Shown piece by piece: positions 16,806 through 25,158 of a DNA stretch of 64,000 nt. The DNA comes from Vibrio mangrovi (GTDB lineage Bacteria; Pseudomonadota; Gammaproteobacteria; Enterobacterales; Vibrionaceae), in NCBI RefSeq assembly GCF_024346955.1, contig NZ_AP024883.1:1426001-1490000 (forward strand). The letters are read 5' to 3'. How positions within the stretch are numbered: the stretch's first letter is position 1; every line of letters starts with the position of its first letter. Below the pieces are notes generated by a model. It ran no database searches. It saw nothing but the letters and a program-made list of their open reading frames with translations, and had not been told where the DNA came from. A program made the position numbers and the translations under genes.

Positions 16806-18021
16806 GATGCATTGCCTCCACTGGATTTGAATGGGATGCCCGATAGGCGGGCCATAGTGCGACAATAACCCCGAGTATCCAGACGATAACGGATAGCGTC
16901 AACAACTGATCCGGGGCGAGTTGGGGATAAAGAACGTGACCGGAACCAAGATATTCTGCACCCTGAGCGAGGAAGCTGAGATTGATTCCGTCATGGAGTG
17001 CGAGAATCGTTGCTGTTGCCGCGCCCATGCCTGCCAGAACACCGCATCCGATTAACAGGGCGGATTCCAGCAGAACCTGAGTCAGAATCTGGCGCGGGCG
17101 CATACCGAGTGCCAGCAGCAAGCCAAATTCACGAACCCGTTCAAAGACAGCCATCAACTGAGTATTAGTGACACCAATGGCCATAAAGGCGCACATAACC
17201 AACAGCCAGATGTAGACCATGCCCTGCATGAGAACATCAATTGCAGAAGTCATCGGCGACAGGATTCTCCAGGAAGCCACGTCTAGTGATGGTGCAGCCT
17301 GGCGTAGCCGGTGAATCGTGGTGTCCAGTAGTTGCTCATGAGCGATGGTAAAACTGATTTCAGAAATATCTTCTCCGATATCAAGCATGTGCCGGGCAGT
17401 ATTCAGGCCGACAAAGGTGTAATTATCCTGAACTTCCTGATTCCCGGCAAACAAGCCGATGACCTGAAAGGCCTGCTCGGCCATATGGCCGTCCCGGGTC
17501 TGTGCCATAACGACGACCCGTTTACCCAGCCGGGTTTTGAGTCTTTTGGCCAGATGAGCACCGAGAACAATTCCCCGGTCATCCGGAGACGTCAGATACT
17601 GTCCTGCGCTGATTTGATGTGAAATCGTTGAGATATGCTGTTCCCGTTCGGGGACGATTCCTACCAGAATCAGCGGCAACGTTTTATACTCGCTCTGAAT
17701 CACGGCCGGAACACGGACACGGGATGCCCAGCCAGAAATAGCAGGGTCATTGAGTGCTTGTGTCAGACTTTTATCCGGTTCAGGCATACGATAGGAAACG
17801 GTTGGATTATTCAGGTAACCCTTGGCATGAATCTGCCCACTGCCGGTCAGCAGATTCAGGTTGGCATCCCGGCTGGAACGCGCCCAGGCATCCATGGCTG
17901 CTCCAAGTACCAGCACTGAATAAAGCGCCACTGCAACAACAACGAAAGTGACCAGCGTCCGGTTCGGATTACGCCATAGGTTACGCCAGGCTAATGAAAA
18001 GAGAACAGGTAAGTTTTTCAT
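16798..18021 (-). CDS. FtsX-like ABC permease (LolC/LolE-like), second
   Basis: 407 residues. One N-terminal helix (about 22-45) is followed by a large periplasmic domain (about 50-270) and three C-terminal helices with the FtsX motif AVFERVREFGLLLALGMRPRQI. It ends ... YRASHSNPVEAMHHV, the usual xxPxxAL-type tail. Topology and length match LolC/LolE and MacB permease domains. Its start overlaps the previous permease stop by four bases (ATGA), so the two are translationally coupled and probably form a heterodimer. Confidence 0.9.
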   Translation of the reverse strand: MKNLPVLFSLAWRNLWRNPNRTLVTFVVVAVALYSVLVLGAAMDAWARSSRDANLNLLTGSGQIHAKGYLNNPTVSYRMPEPDKSLTQALNDPAISGWASRVRVPAVIQSEYKTLPLILVGIVPEREQHISTISHQISAGQYLTSPDDRGIVLGAHLAKRLKTRLGKRVVVMAQTRDGHMAEQAFQVIGLFAGNQEVQDNYTFVGLNTARHMLDIGEDISEISFTIAHEQLLDTTIHRLRQAAPSLDVASWRILSPMTSAIDVLMQGMVYIWLLVMCAFMAIGVTNTQLMAVFERVREFGLLLALGMRPRQILTQVLLESALLIGCGVLAGMGAATATILALHDGINLSFLAQGAEYLGSGHVLYPQLAPDQLLTLSVIVWILGVIVALWPAYRASHSNPVEAMHHV

Positions 18022-19241
18022 TGTCCCTCCTTCATCGCACTAACGGCATCAAGCCGGCTCATGCGTAATACCGGAATACATCCGCCAATGGCGACAGAAA
18101 TGAGAATGGCGGCCGGGCCGGTCAGGGCACTGGCCCAACTGAGTGCCGGATAGAATTGATCCGGTAAGCCCCACTGGGCAAATACGCCTTCCATTCCGCT
18201 GACCATGAGACCCTGCTGCCCATACCAGAGTGAGAAAACACTGCCGATGATGAGCCCGGCAAGATTTCCAATCAGTGACATGAAAATCAGCTCAAGCCAT
18301 AGCATACGGGCGACATACTGATGTTGCATGCCGATGGCGATCAGCATTCCGAACTCTCGTTTACGCTCATGAACGGACATCAGCAACGTATTGAGAATGA
18401 TAAATACCACGACGATGACCAGTGTTGCATACAGAATCATCGAGGTAGATAAATCAAGCTGAATTGCCTGTTTGAGCGCGGGTTGCAGAGATTGCCAGTT
18501 CCGGACCACAATATCGGTTGCATCCGTGTGCGATAATATCTGAGGCAGTGCATTTTCAACGGCCTGAAGGTCGTCACCGGACAGGACAATCGTGTTTGCC
18601 ATGCCGGTCATGGCAAAGCTTTCCTGAAAGCGTGTCAGTGGGATTTCGGCCAACTGACGATCCAGTTCAGGAATACCACTGCGGAAAATGCCAACGAGCG
18701 TCAGATTGTCGGCAGCAACCGTTCCGTCTCTGGCTGAACCAATGAGTGTGACATTGTCACCGATCCCTACTTTCAGGTTCAGTGCCAGCGCTTCTCCCAT
18801 GATGACCGCATTATCGTCACCGGTCTGGAGAAAACGCCCCTGTCGGATTGTTGCAGCCAGCGTTGTTGTTGCATTCTCCCGCTCCGGATCAATTCCCAGA
18901 ATCGCAGCGCCATAGCCCTGATCACCATGGGCCAGAATTGAATAGGACGATGCTCTGGGGCTGGCAGCGGTAATCCCGGGAACAGATAAAGCCTGATCTG
19001 CCAGTGTGTATGGTTGATGAATTACTTTACGAATATCCGGATCATCTTCATACCCTGCCGGTTGGATCTGGGCCAGTCCATCGAATATTTTCAGGGTATT
19101 GGTTTTCATCGTATCGTAAATGCCGAGTTGCAGAGAAAGCATAAATACCAGTAGGGTTGCAGCAAAGGCGATACTGATCAGGCTGAGTGTTGTTCGTAGC
19201 GGTCTGCGCCACAGATTCCGCCACGCCAGACTAATGAGCAT
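18018..19241 (-). CDS. FtsX-like ABC permease (LolC/LolE-like), first
   Basis: 407 residues, the same length as its downstream partner. It begins ISLAWRNLWRRPLRTTLSLI, has a periplasmic domain at about 45-265, and three helices containing MSVHERKREFGMLIAIGMQH. The C terminus, VLRMSRLDAVSAMKEGQ, follows the family pattern. It is likely one half of the inner-membrane extraction complex. AGGGAGA in the end of the LolA-like gene serves as the ribosome site, and the spacing of two bases implies coupling. Confidence 0.9.
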   Translation of the reverse strand: MLISLAWRNLWRRPLRTTLSLISIAFAATLLVFMLSLQLGIYDTMKTNTLKIFDGLAQIQPAGYEDDPDIRKVIHQPYTLADQALSVPGITAASPRASSYSILAHGDQGYGAAILGIDPERENATTTLAATIRQGRFLQTGDDNAVIMGEALALNLKVGIGDNVTLIGSARDGTVAADNLTLVGIFRSGIPELDRQLAEIPLTRFQESFAMTGMANTIVLSGDDLQAVENALPQILSHTDATDIVVRNWQSLQPALKQAIQLDLSTSMILYATLVIVVVFIILNTLLMSVHERKREFGMLIAIGMQHQYVARMLWLELIFMSLIGNLAGLIIGSVFSLWYGQQGLMVSGMEGVFAQWGLPDQFYPALSWASALTGPAAILISVAIGGCIPVLRMSRLDAVSAMKEGQ

Positions 19242-19243
19242 GG

Positions 19244-20032
19244 CTATCTCTCCCTTGGATTCTGTAGATTCGAGCGGGTAAATATGTAGCCGGGAATCTC
19301 CATATTGAACTGAGCTTCGGTCGTTTTTATGCGTGTCCAGTGGTCCGGTTTATCTTTCGGATACATGACCGTGACTGTAGGATAAGGTCTGTCACCTACC
19401 TGAGAAACAAGCTCGGTTCTCATTTCCCGGACTGGCTGCATGTCCTGATCGAAGTAAGTTTCACCCATCAGAATACCGTCTTCCCGGATTTTTACTTCAA
19501 GTTTTCCCCATACGACTGGTGCTCCGGGTTTCGGTTGTGCCTCGATTTTGTATATCCGGTGCTGCCCCTGTGTTTCTGCCGACAATGTTTTGTGCGTATA
19601 TTGGGTCAGAATATCATCTGCTTTCGCCAAATCGTTGTATGAAAAGTCAGAACCCATCCAGGACTGGCTCAGCATGGAAGCCGGTAGCTTGATAATCTGA
19701 TTAAGTTTTGGGTTATAGATAAATGTTTTCTTGTCCAGTTTGAGTGTAGCGTTTCCGGCATCTTTTACCGGTGCAGTGAAGCGGGCGAGTGTTTTTTCAT
19801 TGCCGACCGTCCATGTTTTCATTGTCAGACTTCTTTCCCAGTCCGGGCGGTGTACAGTCATCTGGATGACGGTCTCTGATGATTTCCCCCGCCAGTTATC
19901 AAACGACGCATGCAGCAGAGCGGTTGGATCAATTTCTGCTGCCAGTGTATAAAAACTGCTCATGCTGCTAAGCAATATCAGACAGGAGCAGAAAGTTTTA
20001 CCCGGGTTGAATTTTCTTATGCTGTCATTCAT
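19244..20032 (-). CDS. Periplasmic LolA-like (outer membrane lipoprotein-sorting) protein
   Basis: 262 residues. The ATG at 20032 has AGGTGG five bases upstream; a GTG three codons earlier is less likely. A signal peptide ends near FYTLAA|EID. The mature domain matches LolA-like sorting proteins: FTAPVKDAGNATLKLDKKTF, IKLPASMLSQSWMGSDFSYN, DLAKADDILTQY. This fold cradles acyl chains in an open beta-barrel. As first gene of the operon, it probably accepts a lipid or lipoprotein from the FtsX-type complex and ferries it to the barrel protein. It is distinct from housekeeping LolA, which is smaller. Confidence 0.88.
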   Translation of the reverse strand: MNDSIRKFNPGKTFCSCLILLSSMSSFYTLAAEIDPTALLHASFDNWRGKSSETVIQMTVHRPDWERSLTMKTWTVGNEKTLARFTAPVKDAGNATLKLDKKTFIYNPKLNQIIKLPASMLSQSWMGSDFSYNDLAKADDILTQYTHKTLSAETQGQHRIYKIEAQPKPGAPVVWGKLEVKIREDGILMGETYFDQDMQPVREMRTELVSQVGDRPYPTVTVMYPKDKPDHWTRIKTTEAQFNMEIPGYIFTRSNLQNPRER

Positions 20033-20070
20033 AAGGGCCACCTGACGGAATATTCTGAGATACTATGGCA

Positions 20071-20099
20071 TTTATAGAACAGACCGTCCGGTCGGTCAA
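20071..20099 (-). promoter_or_regulatory. Exporter-operon promoter with embedded TetR operator
   Basis: On the minus strand TTGACC (20099-20094), a 17-base spacer and TATAAA (20076-20071) make a good sigma-70 promoter. The palindrome GACCGTCCGGTCGGTC (20082-20097) lies across the -35 and spacer, with GACCG/CGGTC half sites around CCGG, typical of TetR-family operators. Binding there would block RNA polymerase, so the operon's own TetR gene is the probable repressor. Confidence 0.8.
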
Positions 20100-20230
20100 A
20101 ATATCTTGATAGAAATATGATCAACCTGTCAATAACAGGACCAACTGATATATTTTTATAGTCTGGTGAATAGATAAATCGACGGATCTTGCATACATTG
20201 AATAACACGGAGTGTGAATTGAGGTGCAAT

Positions 20231-20389
20231 ATGTCCAGATTATTCATCATTGCAATTATTACTGTCTTTGTTACGGCCTGCGCTGGTCCTTTCCGGGCAC
20301 ATCCAAAAACCGGAGCACGTTATGCTGAACCGGAGTATGTTCAGTATCAGATGAATGATATGCGCTACCTGCGAGGCTATAAGCACTGA
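20231..20389 (+). CDS. Small lipoprotein
   Basis: 52 residues. The N terminus MSRLFIIAIITVFVTACAGP is a lipoprotein signal with cleavage before Cys17 (VTAC). The mature part is only about 36 residues, polar, with many Tyr and Met. GAGGTG lies upstream of the ATG, which favours this start over an upstream in-frame ATG. It is divergent from the exporter operon, so their promoters share the 20.03-20.23 kb interval. I do not recognise the family. Confidence 0.7.
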   Translation: MSRLFIIAIITVFVTACAGPFRAHPKTGARYAEPEYVQYQMNDMRYLRGYKH

Positions 20390-20462
20390 TTGTGAGAGCT
20401 GACTTTGTGCAGGTTGAGGCTTCTTTGTTAAGCTGCTGAAAATATTAAATAGGTGGCTTATT

Positions 20463-21068
20463 ATGATGAAACCACAACAGATTGGCGAAGCCTACAATCA
20501 GATTACTCATCTGTGGCAGAGTGAAGCGTTCGATGTTAAGAATGGTATTGTACCGCATGAGAGAGCCATTGCCTTTGTGAAAACCAGAGGCAAAGCTCTG
20601 GATGTCGGTTGTGGCTGTACCGGACGTTTTATTGATCTGTTGCTTCAGCAAGGCTTTCAGCCTGAAGGTGTTGATATCTCGGAAGAAATGATCAGACTGG
20701 CCCGGGAAAAACATCCGGAAATTGTTTTTCACCATCAGGATATCTGCGAATGGGGATTACCGGATACTTATGACCTGATTACAGCCTGGGACAGTATCTG
20801 GCATATTCCGTTAGAACAGCAGGAGAATGTGCTGACTAAACTGGCATCTGCCCTCAATCCTAATGGTGTACTGATATTCTCCTGCGGTGGTGTCGATGAA
20901 CCGGGTGCTCATGAAGATGATTTTATGGGGCCGACGGTTTCCTATTCATCGCTGGGTATCAACGGATTTCTGCGTTTGCTGATGGCACACGGATGTGTGT
21001 GCCGGCATCTGGAATATGATCAGTATCCGCAGTTACATACTTATCTGATCGTACAGAAGTCAGGGTAA
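20463..21068 (+). CDS. Class I SAM-dependent methyltransferase
   Basis: 201 residues. The SAM-binding motif I is ALDVGCGCTGRFIDLLL (about residue 45), motif II is FQPEGVDISEEMI, and the acidic motif is DLITAWDSIWHIP. The unusual GCGCTG is a minor variant of GxGxG. The substrate is not indicated. AGGTGG precedes two adjacent ATGs, either of which could serve. No operon partner. Confidence 0.88.
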   Translation: MMKPQQIGEAYNQITHLWQSEAFDVKNGIVPHERAIAFVKTRGKALDVGCGCTGRFIDLLLQQGFQPEGVDISEEMIRLAREKHPEIVFHHQDICEWGLPDTYDLITAWDSIWHIPLEQQENVLTKLASALNPNGVLIFSCGGVDEPGAHEDDFMGPTVSYSSLGINGFLRLLMAHGCVCRHLEYDQYPQLHTYLIVQKSG

Positions 21069-21095
21069 TTTGTGATCTGAACAGACGACGGATGC

Positions 21096-21341
21096 TCAGG
21101 CTTTACTTAGTTCCTTATCGTTTTCCGTTTTCGCTTTCAGCAGATAATAAATGTTTGCGCCCGTGATAAACATGTTTGCGAGTATGACTGGCCATGAGTC
21201 GATGATCAGGCCGTATGCAACAAACAACAGACAGCCGATACAATTGACGATGCGTAGTTTGATGATGTCTTTCATTGTGAATGAAAGGGCAACCATCAGT
21301 GATGCTGCGTAACCGATAATTTCTACTGTGTTGGCATTCAT
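21096..21341 (-). CDS. YgjV-like small inner-membrane protein
   Basis: 81 residues starting at MNANTVEIIGYAAS, with GGAGAGAG upstream; an in-frame start 11 codons earlier is less likely. Three hydrophobic segments are seen, and the line FTMKDIIKLRIVNCIGCLLF ... WPVILANMFITGANIYYLL is typical of small proteins related to YgjV, which have a semi-SWEET-like size. Transport or another role is not established. Confidence 0.75.
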   Translation of the reverse strand: MNANTVEIIGYAASLMVALSFTMKDIIKLRIVNCIGCLLFVAYGLIIDSWPVILANMFITGANIYYLLKAKTENDKELSKA

Positions 21342-21415
21342 TTTGTGATCTCTCTCCGATAATTCCGCGGGCACTATAACAGCAGAAAATTCCGGATCAA
21401 ACCCTTAGAACAGAA

Positions 21416-21456
21416 TTTGGGAAGGTGAACGATAACGCAATCGTTTGACCTTCCAA
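21416..21456. other. Long imperfect hairpin in a divergent intergenic region
   Basis: GGAAGGT (21420-21426) pairs with ACCTTCC (21448-21454) and, inside it, AACGAT (21428-21433) with ATCGTT (21440-21445) around loop AACGCA. Neither strand has a T run, so it is not a normal terminator. The centre ACGCAATCGTTTG resembles a PurR box. Confidence 0.55.
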
Positions 21457-21612
21457 AATAAATATTTGTGCTTGTCCTGATATTTATGAAATTATATTCA
21501 AATGACCTTAAGATACAGTTTCAGTGAGAATTACCGGGTATAGAAACTGTGTTAGAGATCATTATTCATATGTACATGGAATAAGTATTCAGCCAAATAA
21601 GGAAAATGATTG

Positions 21613-22023
21613 ATGAGCCATACGACGATTACCGGTCAGTGCTGTTGTGGTGCTGTGCGCTTTACAGTGAAGGATAGTTTTAGTCGCTTTTTTTTCTGCC
21701 ATTGTGAGCAGTGTCGGAGGATGACCGGTTCTGCCCACGCATCAAACCTGTTTACTGAGCCGGAAAATATTACCTGGACTCAGGGTGTTGAACAGACAAC
21801 CCGCTATGAGCATCCGGAACGTTCTTTTACTCAGGTATTCTGTTCGACCTGTGGTTCCGGTTTACCCTACGTGAATTCCAGCGGTAAGTATTTGATTGTT
21901 CCTGCGGGTAGTCTGGATAGCGAACCGTCAAAAGCAGTTGATGCCCGGATTTTTTGTCAGGAACAGACCTCATGGCACAAAGAGGGACTCTCCGCTAAAA
22001 TCTTTGACGGATTTCCGGAATAA
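21613..22023 (+). CDS. GFA-family zinc protein
   Basis: 136 residues. The family's zinc ligands are complete: CCCGAVRF at the N terminus, CHCEQCRRMTGSAH (about 30-43) and CSTCGS (about 78-83). GFA proteins were named for glutathione-dependent formaldehyde activation, but most are uncharacterised, and a carbon-sulfur lyase role is known only for some. AAGGAAA lies upstream of the ATG; a TTG immediately before it is unlikely. Single gene. Confidence 0.88.
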   Translation: MSHTTITGQCCCGAVRFTVKDSFSRFFFCHCEQCRRMTGSAHASNLFTEPENITWTQGVEQTTRYEHPERSFTQVFCSTCGSGLPYVNSSGKYLIVPAGSLDSEPSKAVDARIFCQEQTSWHKEGLSAKIFDGFPE

Positions 22024-22076
22024 TTACCGGAGCTATTATTCAACTAATTGAAAAACAGGTTCTGCTGAGAAAACTG

Positions 22077-22463
22077 ATGATCAATATTACGGTTTTACCG
22101 ATGGTGAAAAAATACTGGTCAGTGATAACACTGCTGATACTTATCAGTATTACGGTGTTGTCATTGTGGCCACTTGCGACATTACCGGAAGTTCCCGGAA
22201 CAGATAAGATGCATCACTTGATTGCTTATGCGGCGTTGATGTTTCCGGTTGCGTTCAGACAGCCGCGGGGATGGATGCTGATCGGTATATTTTTTCTTGC
22301 CTATAGTGGTGGGATTGAGCTGATTCAGCCTTATGTCAATCGTTATGGCGAGTGGCTGGATCTGGCTGCTAATGCTGGTGGATTAACGTGCGGCTGGCTA
22401 ATCGCCATGTTGTTAAATTTTTTCCGTTCAGAGCCGTTGATGGCAAAAGACGAACATCTGTAA
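22077..22463 (+). CDS. VanZ-like membrane protein
   Basis: 128 residues with four predicted helices. DKMHHLIAYAALMFP and GGIELIQPYVNRYGEWLD, followed by LAANAGG, are the conserved VanZ-family motifs. VanZ gives low-level teicoplanin resistance in enterococci, but Gram-negative members have no established role. The start has only a weak ribosome site; an in-frame ATG eight codons later is possible. A clear terminator follows. Confidence 0.82.
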   Translation: MINITVLPMVKKYWSVITLLILISITVLSLWPLATLPEVPGTDKMHHLIAYAALMFPVAFRQPRGWMLIGIFFLAYSGGIELIQPYVNRYGEWLDLAANAGGLTCGWLIAMLLNFFRSEPLMAKDEHL

Positions 22464-22484
22464 AAAGAGAATCAGCGCTAAAAG

Positions 22485-22512
22485 AAGGGGTGAAAAATCA
22501 CCCCTTTCTCAT
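22485..22512 (+). terminator. Intrinsic terminator after the VanZ-like gene
   Basis: AAGGGGTGA (22485-22493) pairs with TCACCCCTT (22498-22506) around AAAA and is followed by a T-rich tail. Confidence 0.85.
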
Positions 22513-22570
22513 TGTTATACCATCCTGACAAAGTATCTGATTATCTGAATGGTTATGGCGGAACAAACGT

Positions 22571-22611
22571 ACAAGGGCATGGATGCCCTTGTCTAAGCGA
22601 ACAGGGATGTC
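22571..22611. repeat. Palindromic intergenic repeat
   Basis: ACAAGGGCAT-GG-ATGCCCTTGT (22571-22592) is a perfect inverted repeat, followed by a related half unit ACAGGGATGT (about 22602). Palindromes centred on CATGGATG recur, from general knowledge, between genes of vibrios and relatives; copy number was not checked. Confidence 0.5.
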
Positions 22612-22702
22612 TTGAGCGGTTTGTGGAACCATATCCATTCAGGTCATATTCTTATTTTGGTTTAACTGCCGGTGACCCGCTATCTGACTACTTGACTATC
22701 AT

Positions 22703-23998
22703 TCATTCTGCCAGTGAGAACAGCGCCGGTTGCTGTAATGCACTTTCAATCGCCTGAACTAACTGAGACAGATCATCAGCCGCGGAGATATAAGGTGGCA
22801 TGATGTAAATTAATCTGCCAAAGGGGCGAATCCAGACGCCCTGACTGACAAAGTGTGCCTGAATCTGTTCCATTTTTACCGGGATGTGGGTTTCCACAAC
22901 ACCGATCGCACCGATCCAGCGAACTTCTTTAACCATCTCATACTGCTGAAGCTGTGGGAGATTCTTTGCAAAGAACGTTTCAATCTGTTGCACCTGAGTC
23001 TGCCATTCCCCATTTTCTATCAGGCTCAGGCTGGCTTCTGCAACGGCGCAGGCCAATGGATTACCCATGAACGTCGGACCGTGCATGAAGCAATGTGCTT
23101 CTCCGGCGCAGACCGTCTCTGCTACGTGTCGGGTGGTCAGGGTAGCTGACAGCGTCATATAACCACCGGTTAGTGCTTTACCGACACAGAGGATGTCCGG
23201 TTCGATACCGGCATGTTCACAGGCAAACAGTTTGCCTGTCCGGCCGAATCCGGTCGCGATTTCATCGGCAATGAGCAATATATTGTACTGATCACACAGT
23301 TTTCTGACTTCCTGCAAGTAACGGGGATGATAAATCCGCATTCCGCCAGCTCCCTGAACGATGGGTTCAAGAATCACTGCGGCAATTGTTTGGTGATGTT
23401 GCTCAATCTGGTGTTGAAAATCTTCAATATCCTGTGGATTCCATTCATCGTGAAAGCCTGTCTGCGGTGAATCGGCAAAAATATGTTCCGGAAGAAATCC
23501 CTTATACAATCGGTGCATCGAGTTTTCCGGATCGGTGACTGACATGGCTGCAAAGGTATCTCCGTGATAGCCATGACGCAGTGTCAGAAACCGGGGACGG
23601 GATTCACCACGGCTGTGCCAGTATTGCAGTGCCATCTTCAGAGCAACTTCGACGGCGACGGAACCGGAGTCGGCCAGAAATACATGCTGGAGTGATGAAG
23701 GAACCAGTTGCAGTAATTTCTTGCATAAATTCACGGCGGGTTGATGCGTGAGACCGCCAAACATCACATGAGACATCTGTTCCAACTGCTTCATTGCTGC
23801 CTGATTGAGCTGAGGATGATTGTAGCCATGAATCGCCGCCCACCAGGAGGACATTCCATCAATAAGAGTTTCACCACTTTCCAGATGAATCTGATTGCCG
23901 GAAGCATGACTGACCGGATAACAGGTGAGTGGTTCAAGGGTTGAAGTATAAGGATGCCAGACGTGATTACGGTCAAAATTTAAATCTATTTTGTTCAT
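22703..23998 (-). CDS. bioA: Adenosylmethionine-8-amino-7-oxononanoate aminotransferase
   Basis: 431 residues. Converts KAPA to DAPA in biotin synthesis, using SAM as amino donor and PLP as cofactor. Class III aminotransferase motifs: HVWHPYTSTLEPL at the N terminus, DGMSSWWAAIHGYNHP, LRHGYHGDTFAAMSV, IADEIATGFGRTG and the PLP lysine in CVGKALTGGY. Length is normal. It is transcribed divergently from bioBFCD, with the BirA operator between, as in E. coli. Confidence 0.97.
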   Translation of the reverse strand: MNKIDLNFDRNHVWHPYTSTLEPLTCYPVSHASGNQIHLESGETLIDGMSSWWAAIHGYNHPQLNQAAMKQLEQMSHVMFGGLTHQPAVNLCKKLLQLVPSSLQHVFLADSGSVAVEVALKMALQYWHSRGESRPRFLTLRHGYHGDTFAAMSVTDPENSMHRLYKGFLPEHIFADSPQTGFHDEWNPQDIEDFQHQIEQHHQTIAAVILEPIVQGAGGMRIYHPRYLQEVRKLCDQYNILLIADEIATGFGRTGKLFACEHAGIEPDILCVGKALTGGYMTLSATLTTRHVAETVCAGEAHCFMHGPTFMGNPLACAVAEASLSLIENGEWQTQVQQIETFFAKNLPQLQQYEMVKEVRWIGAIGVVETHIPVKMEQIQAHFVSQGVWIRPFGRLIYIMPPYISAADDLSQLVQAIESALQQPALFSLAE

Positions 23999-24009
23999 TT
24001 TATAATCAA

Positions 24010-24042
24010 CTGTAAACCTTGGTAATTTTATTTTGTTGACAG
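24010..24042. promoter_or_regulatory. BirA operator in the bioA-bioB divergent promoter
   Basis: CTGTAAACC (24010-24018) and TGTTGACAG (24034-24042) are inverted half sites 15 bases apart, close to the BirA consensus TTGTAAACC-N16-GGTTTACAA. The right half overlaps TTGACA (24036-24041), the -35 of a bioB promoter with -10 TAGACT at 24058-24063. BirA with biotinyl-AMP should repress both directions. Confidence 0.85.
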
Positions 24043-24105
24043 TGTAGCGCTTCTGTTTAGACTAGCCAAGAAAAGTCTCCCCATACATAAGAATAAGGAA
24101 TACAC

Positions 24106-25158
24106 GTGGAAGTTCGTCATGATTGGACGGTTGCTGAGGTGCAGTCTTTGCTCGATAAGCCTTTTATGGATTTATTGTTTGAAGCCCAGCAAGTACATCG
24201 TCAACACCAGCCCCATAATTATGTTCAGGTCAGTACACTCCTTTCGATTAAAACCGGAGCATGTCCGGAAGATTGCAAATATTGCCCGCAAAGTGCGCAT
24301 TACCGGACGGATGTTGATAAAGAACGTCTGATGGAAGTTGAGCGGGTACTGGATGCGGCACAAAAAGCCAAAGCATCAGGTTCTACACGTTTCTGTATGG
24401 GGGCGGCATGGAAAAATCCGAAAGCCCGGGATATGCCACTACTTAAAGAGATGATCTCCGGCGTGAAAGATATGGGGCTGGAGACCTGTATGACACTGGG
24501 GATGTTGACATCAGAACAGGCACAGGAACTGGCAAATGCGGGGTTAGATTACTATAACCACAATTTAGATACTTCTCCTGAATTCTACGGCAATATTATC
24601 ACGACCCGAACTTATCAGGATCGTCTGGATACGCTGGCACATGTCCGGGATGCCGGGATGAAGATCTGCTCCGGCGGAATTATCGGTATGGGGGAAAGCT
24701 CCCATGATCGGGCCGGATTACTTGTTGAACTGGCAAACCTGCCGACTCAGCCGGAAAGTGTACCGATCAATATGCTGGTAAAAGTTAAAGGAACACCACT
24801 CGAAGAAGTCGAAGATGTGGAGCCTTTTGATTTTATTCGTTTAATCGCAGTTGCGCGGATTATGATGCCTCAGTCTGCCGTACGCTTATCCGCCGGACGT
24901 GAGAAAATGAATGAACAGATGCAGGCACTTTGCTTTATGGCCGGGGCGAATTCTATTTTCTACGGCTGCAAATTACTGACAACGCCGAATCCGGCAGAAG
25001 ACAGTGATATGCAGCTTTTCCGTAAACTGGGTATCAATAGTCAGCAAGTTGTACAAAAGCCGGACGAAATTCAGGAAAACGAGTTACTTGATCGTGTTGT
25101 CGAGCGAGTTGCAGCTCGTCCCGGAAAAGATGACTTATTCTATGAAGCTAGCGTTTAA
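24106..25158 (+). CDS. bioB: Biotin synthase
   Basis: 350 residues. Inserts sulfur into dethiobiotin by radical SAM chemistry. The [4Fe-4S] ligands are Cys53, Cys57 and Cys60 (CPEDCKYC), and the C-terminal [2Fe-2S] ligands are conserved around CMGAAW, CMTLGML and ARIMMPQSAVRLSAGRE. The start is GTG with AAGGAA upstream and matches vibrio BioB N termini. The bioF start lies inside its last codons. Confidence 0.97.
   Translation: MEVRHDWTVAEVQSLLDKPFMDLLFEAQQVHRQHQPHNYVQVSTLLSIKTGACPEDCKYCPQSAHYRTDVDKERLMEVERVLDAAQKAKASGSTRFCMGAAWKNPKARDMPLLKEMISGVKDMGLETCMTLGMLTSEQAQELANAGLDYYNHNLDTSPEFYGNIITTRTYQDRLDTLAHVRDAGMKICSGGIIGMGESSHDRAGLLVELANLPTQPESVPINMLVKVKGTPLEEVEDVEPFDFIRLIAVARIMMPQSAVRLSAGREKMNEQMQALCFMAGANSIFYGCKLLTTPNPAEDSDMQLFRKLGINSQQVVQKPDEIQENELLDRVVERVAARPGKDDLFYEASV

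Noticed and set aside
22512..22757. Plus-strand open frame of 81 codons
   Set aside because: It runs through an intergenic palindrome and into the bioA 3' end antisense, with no ribosome site.
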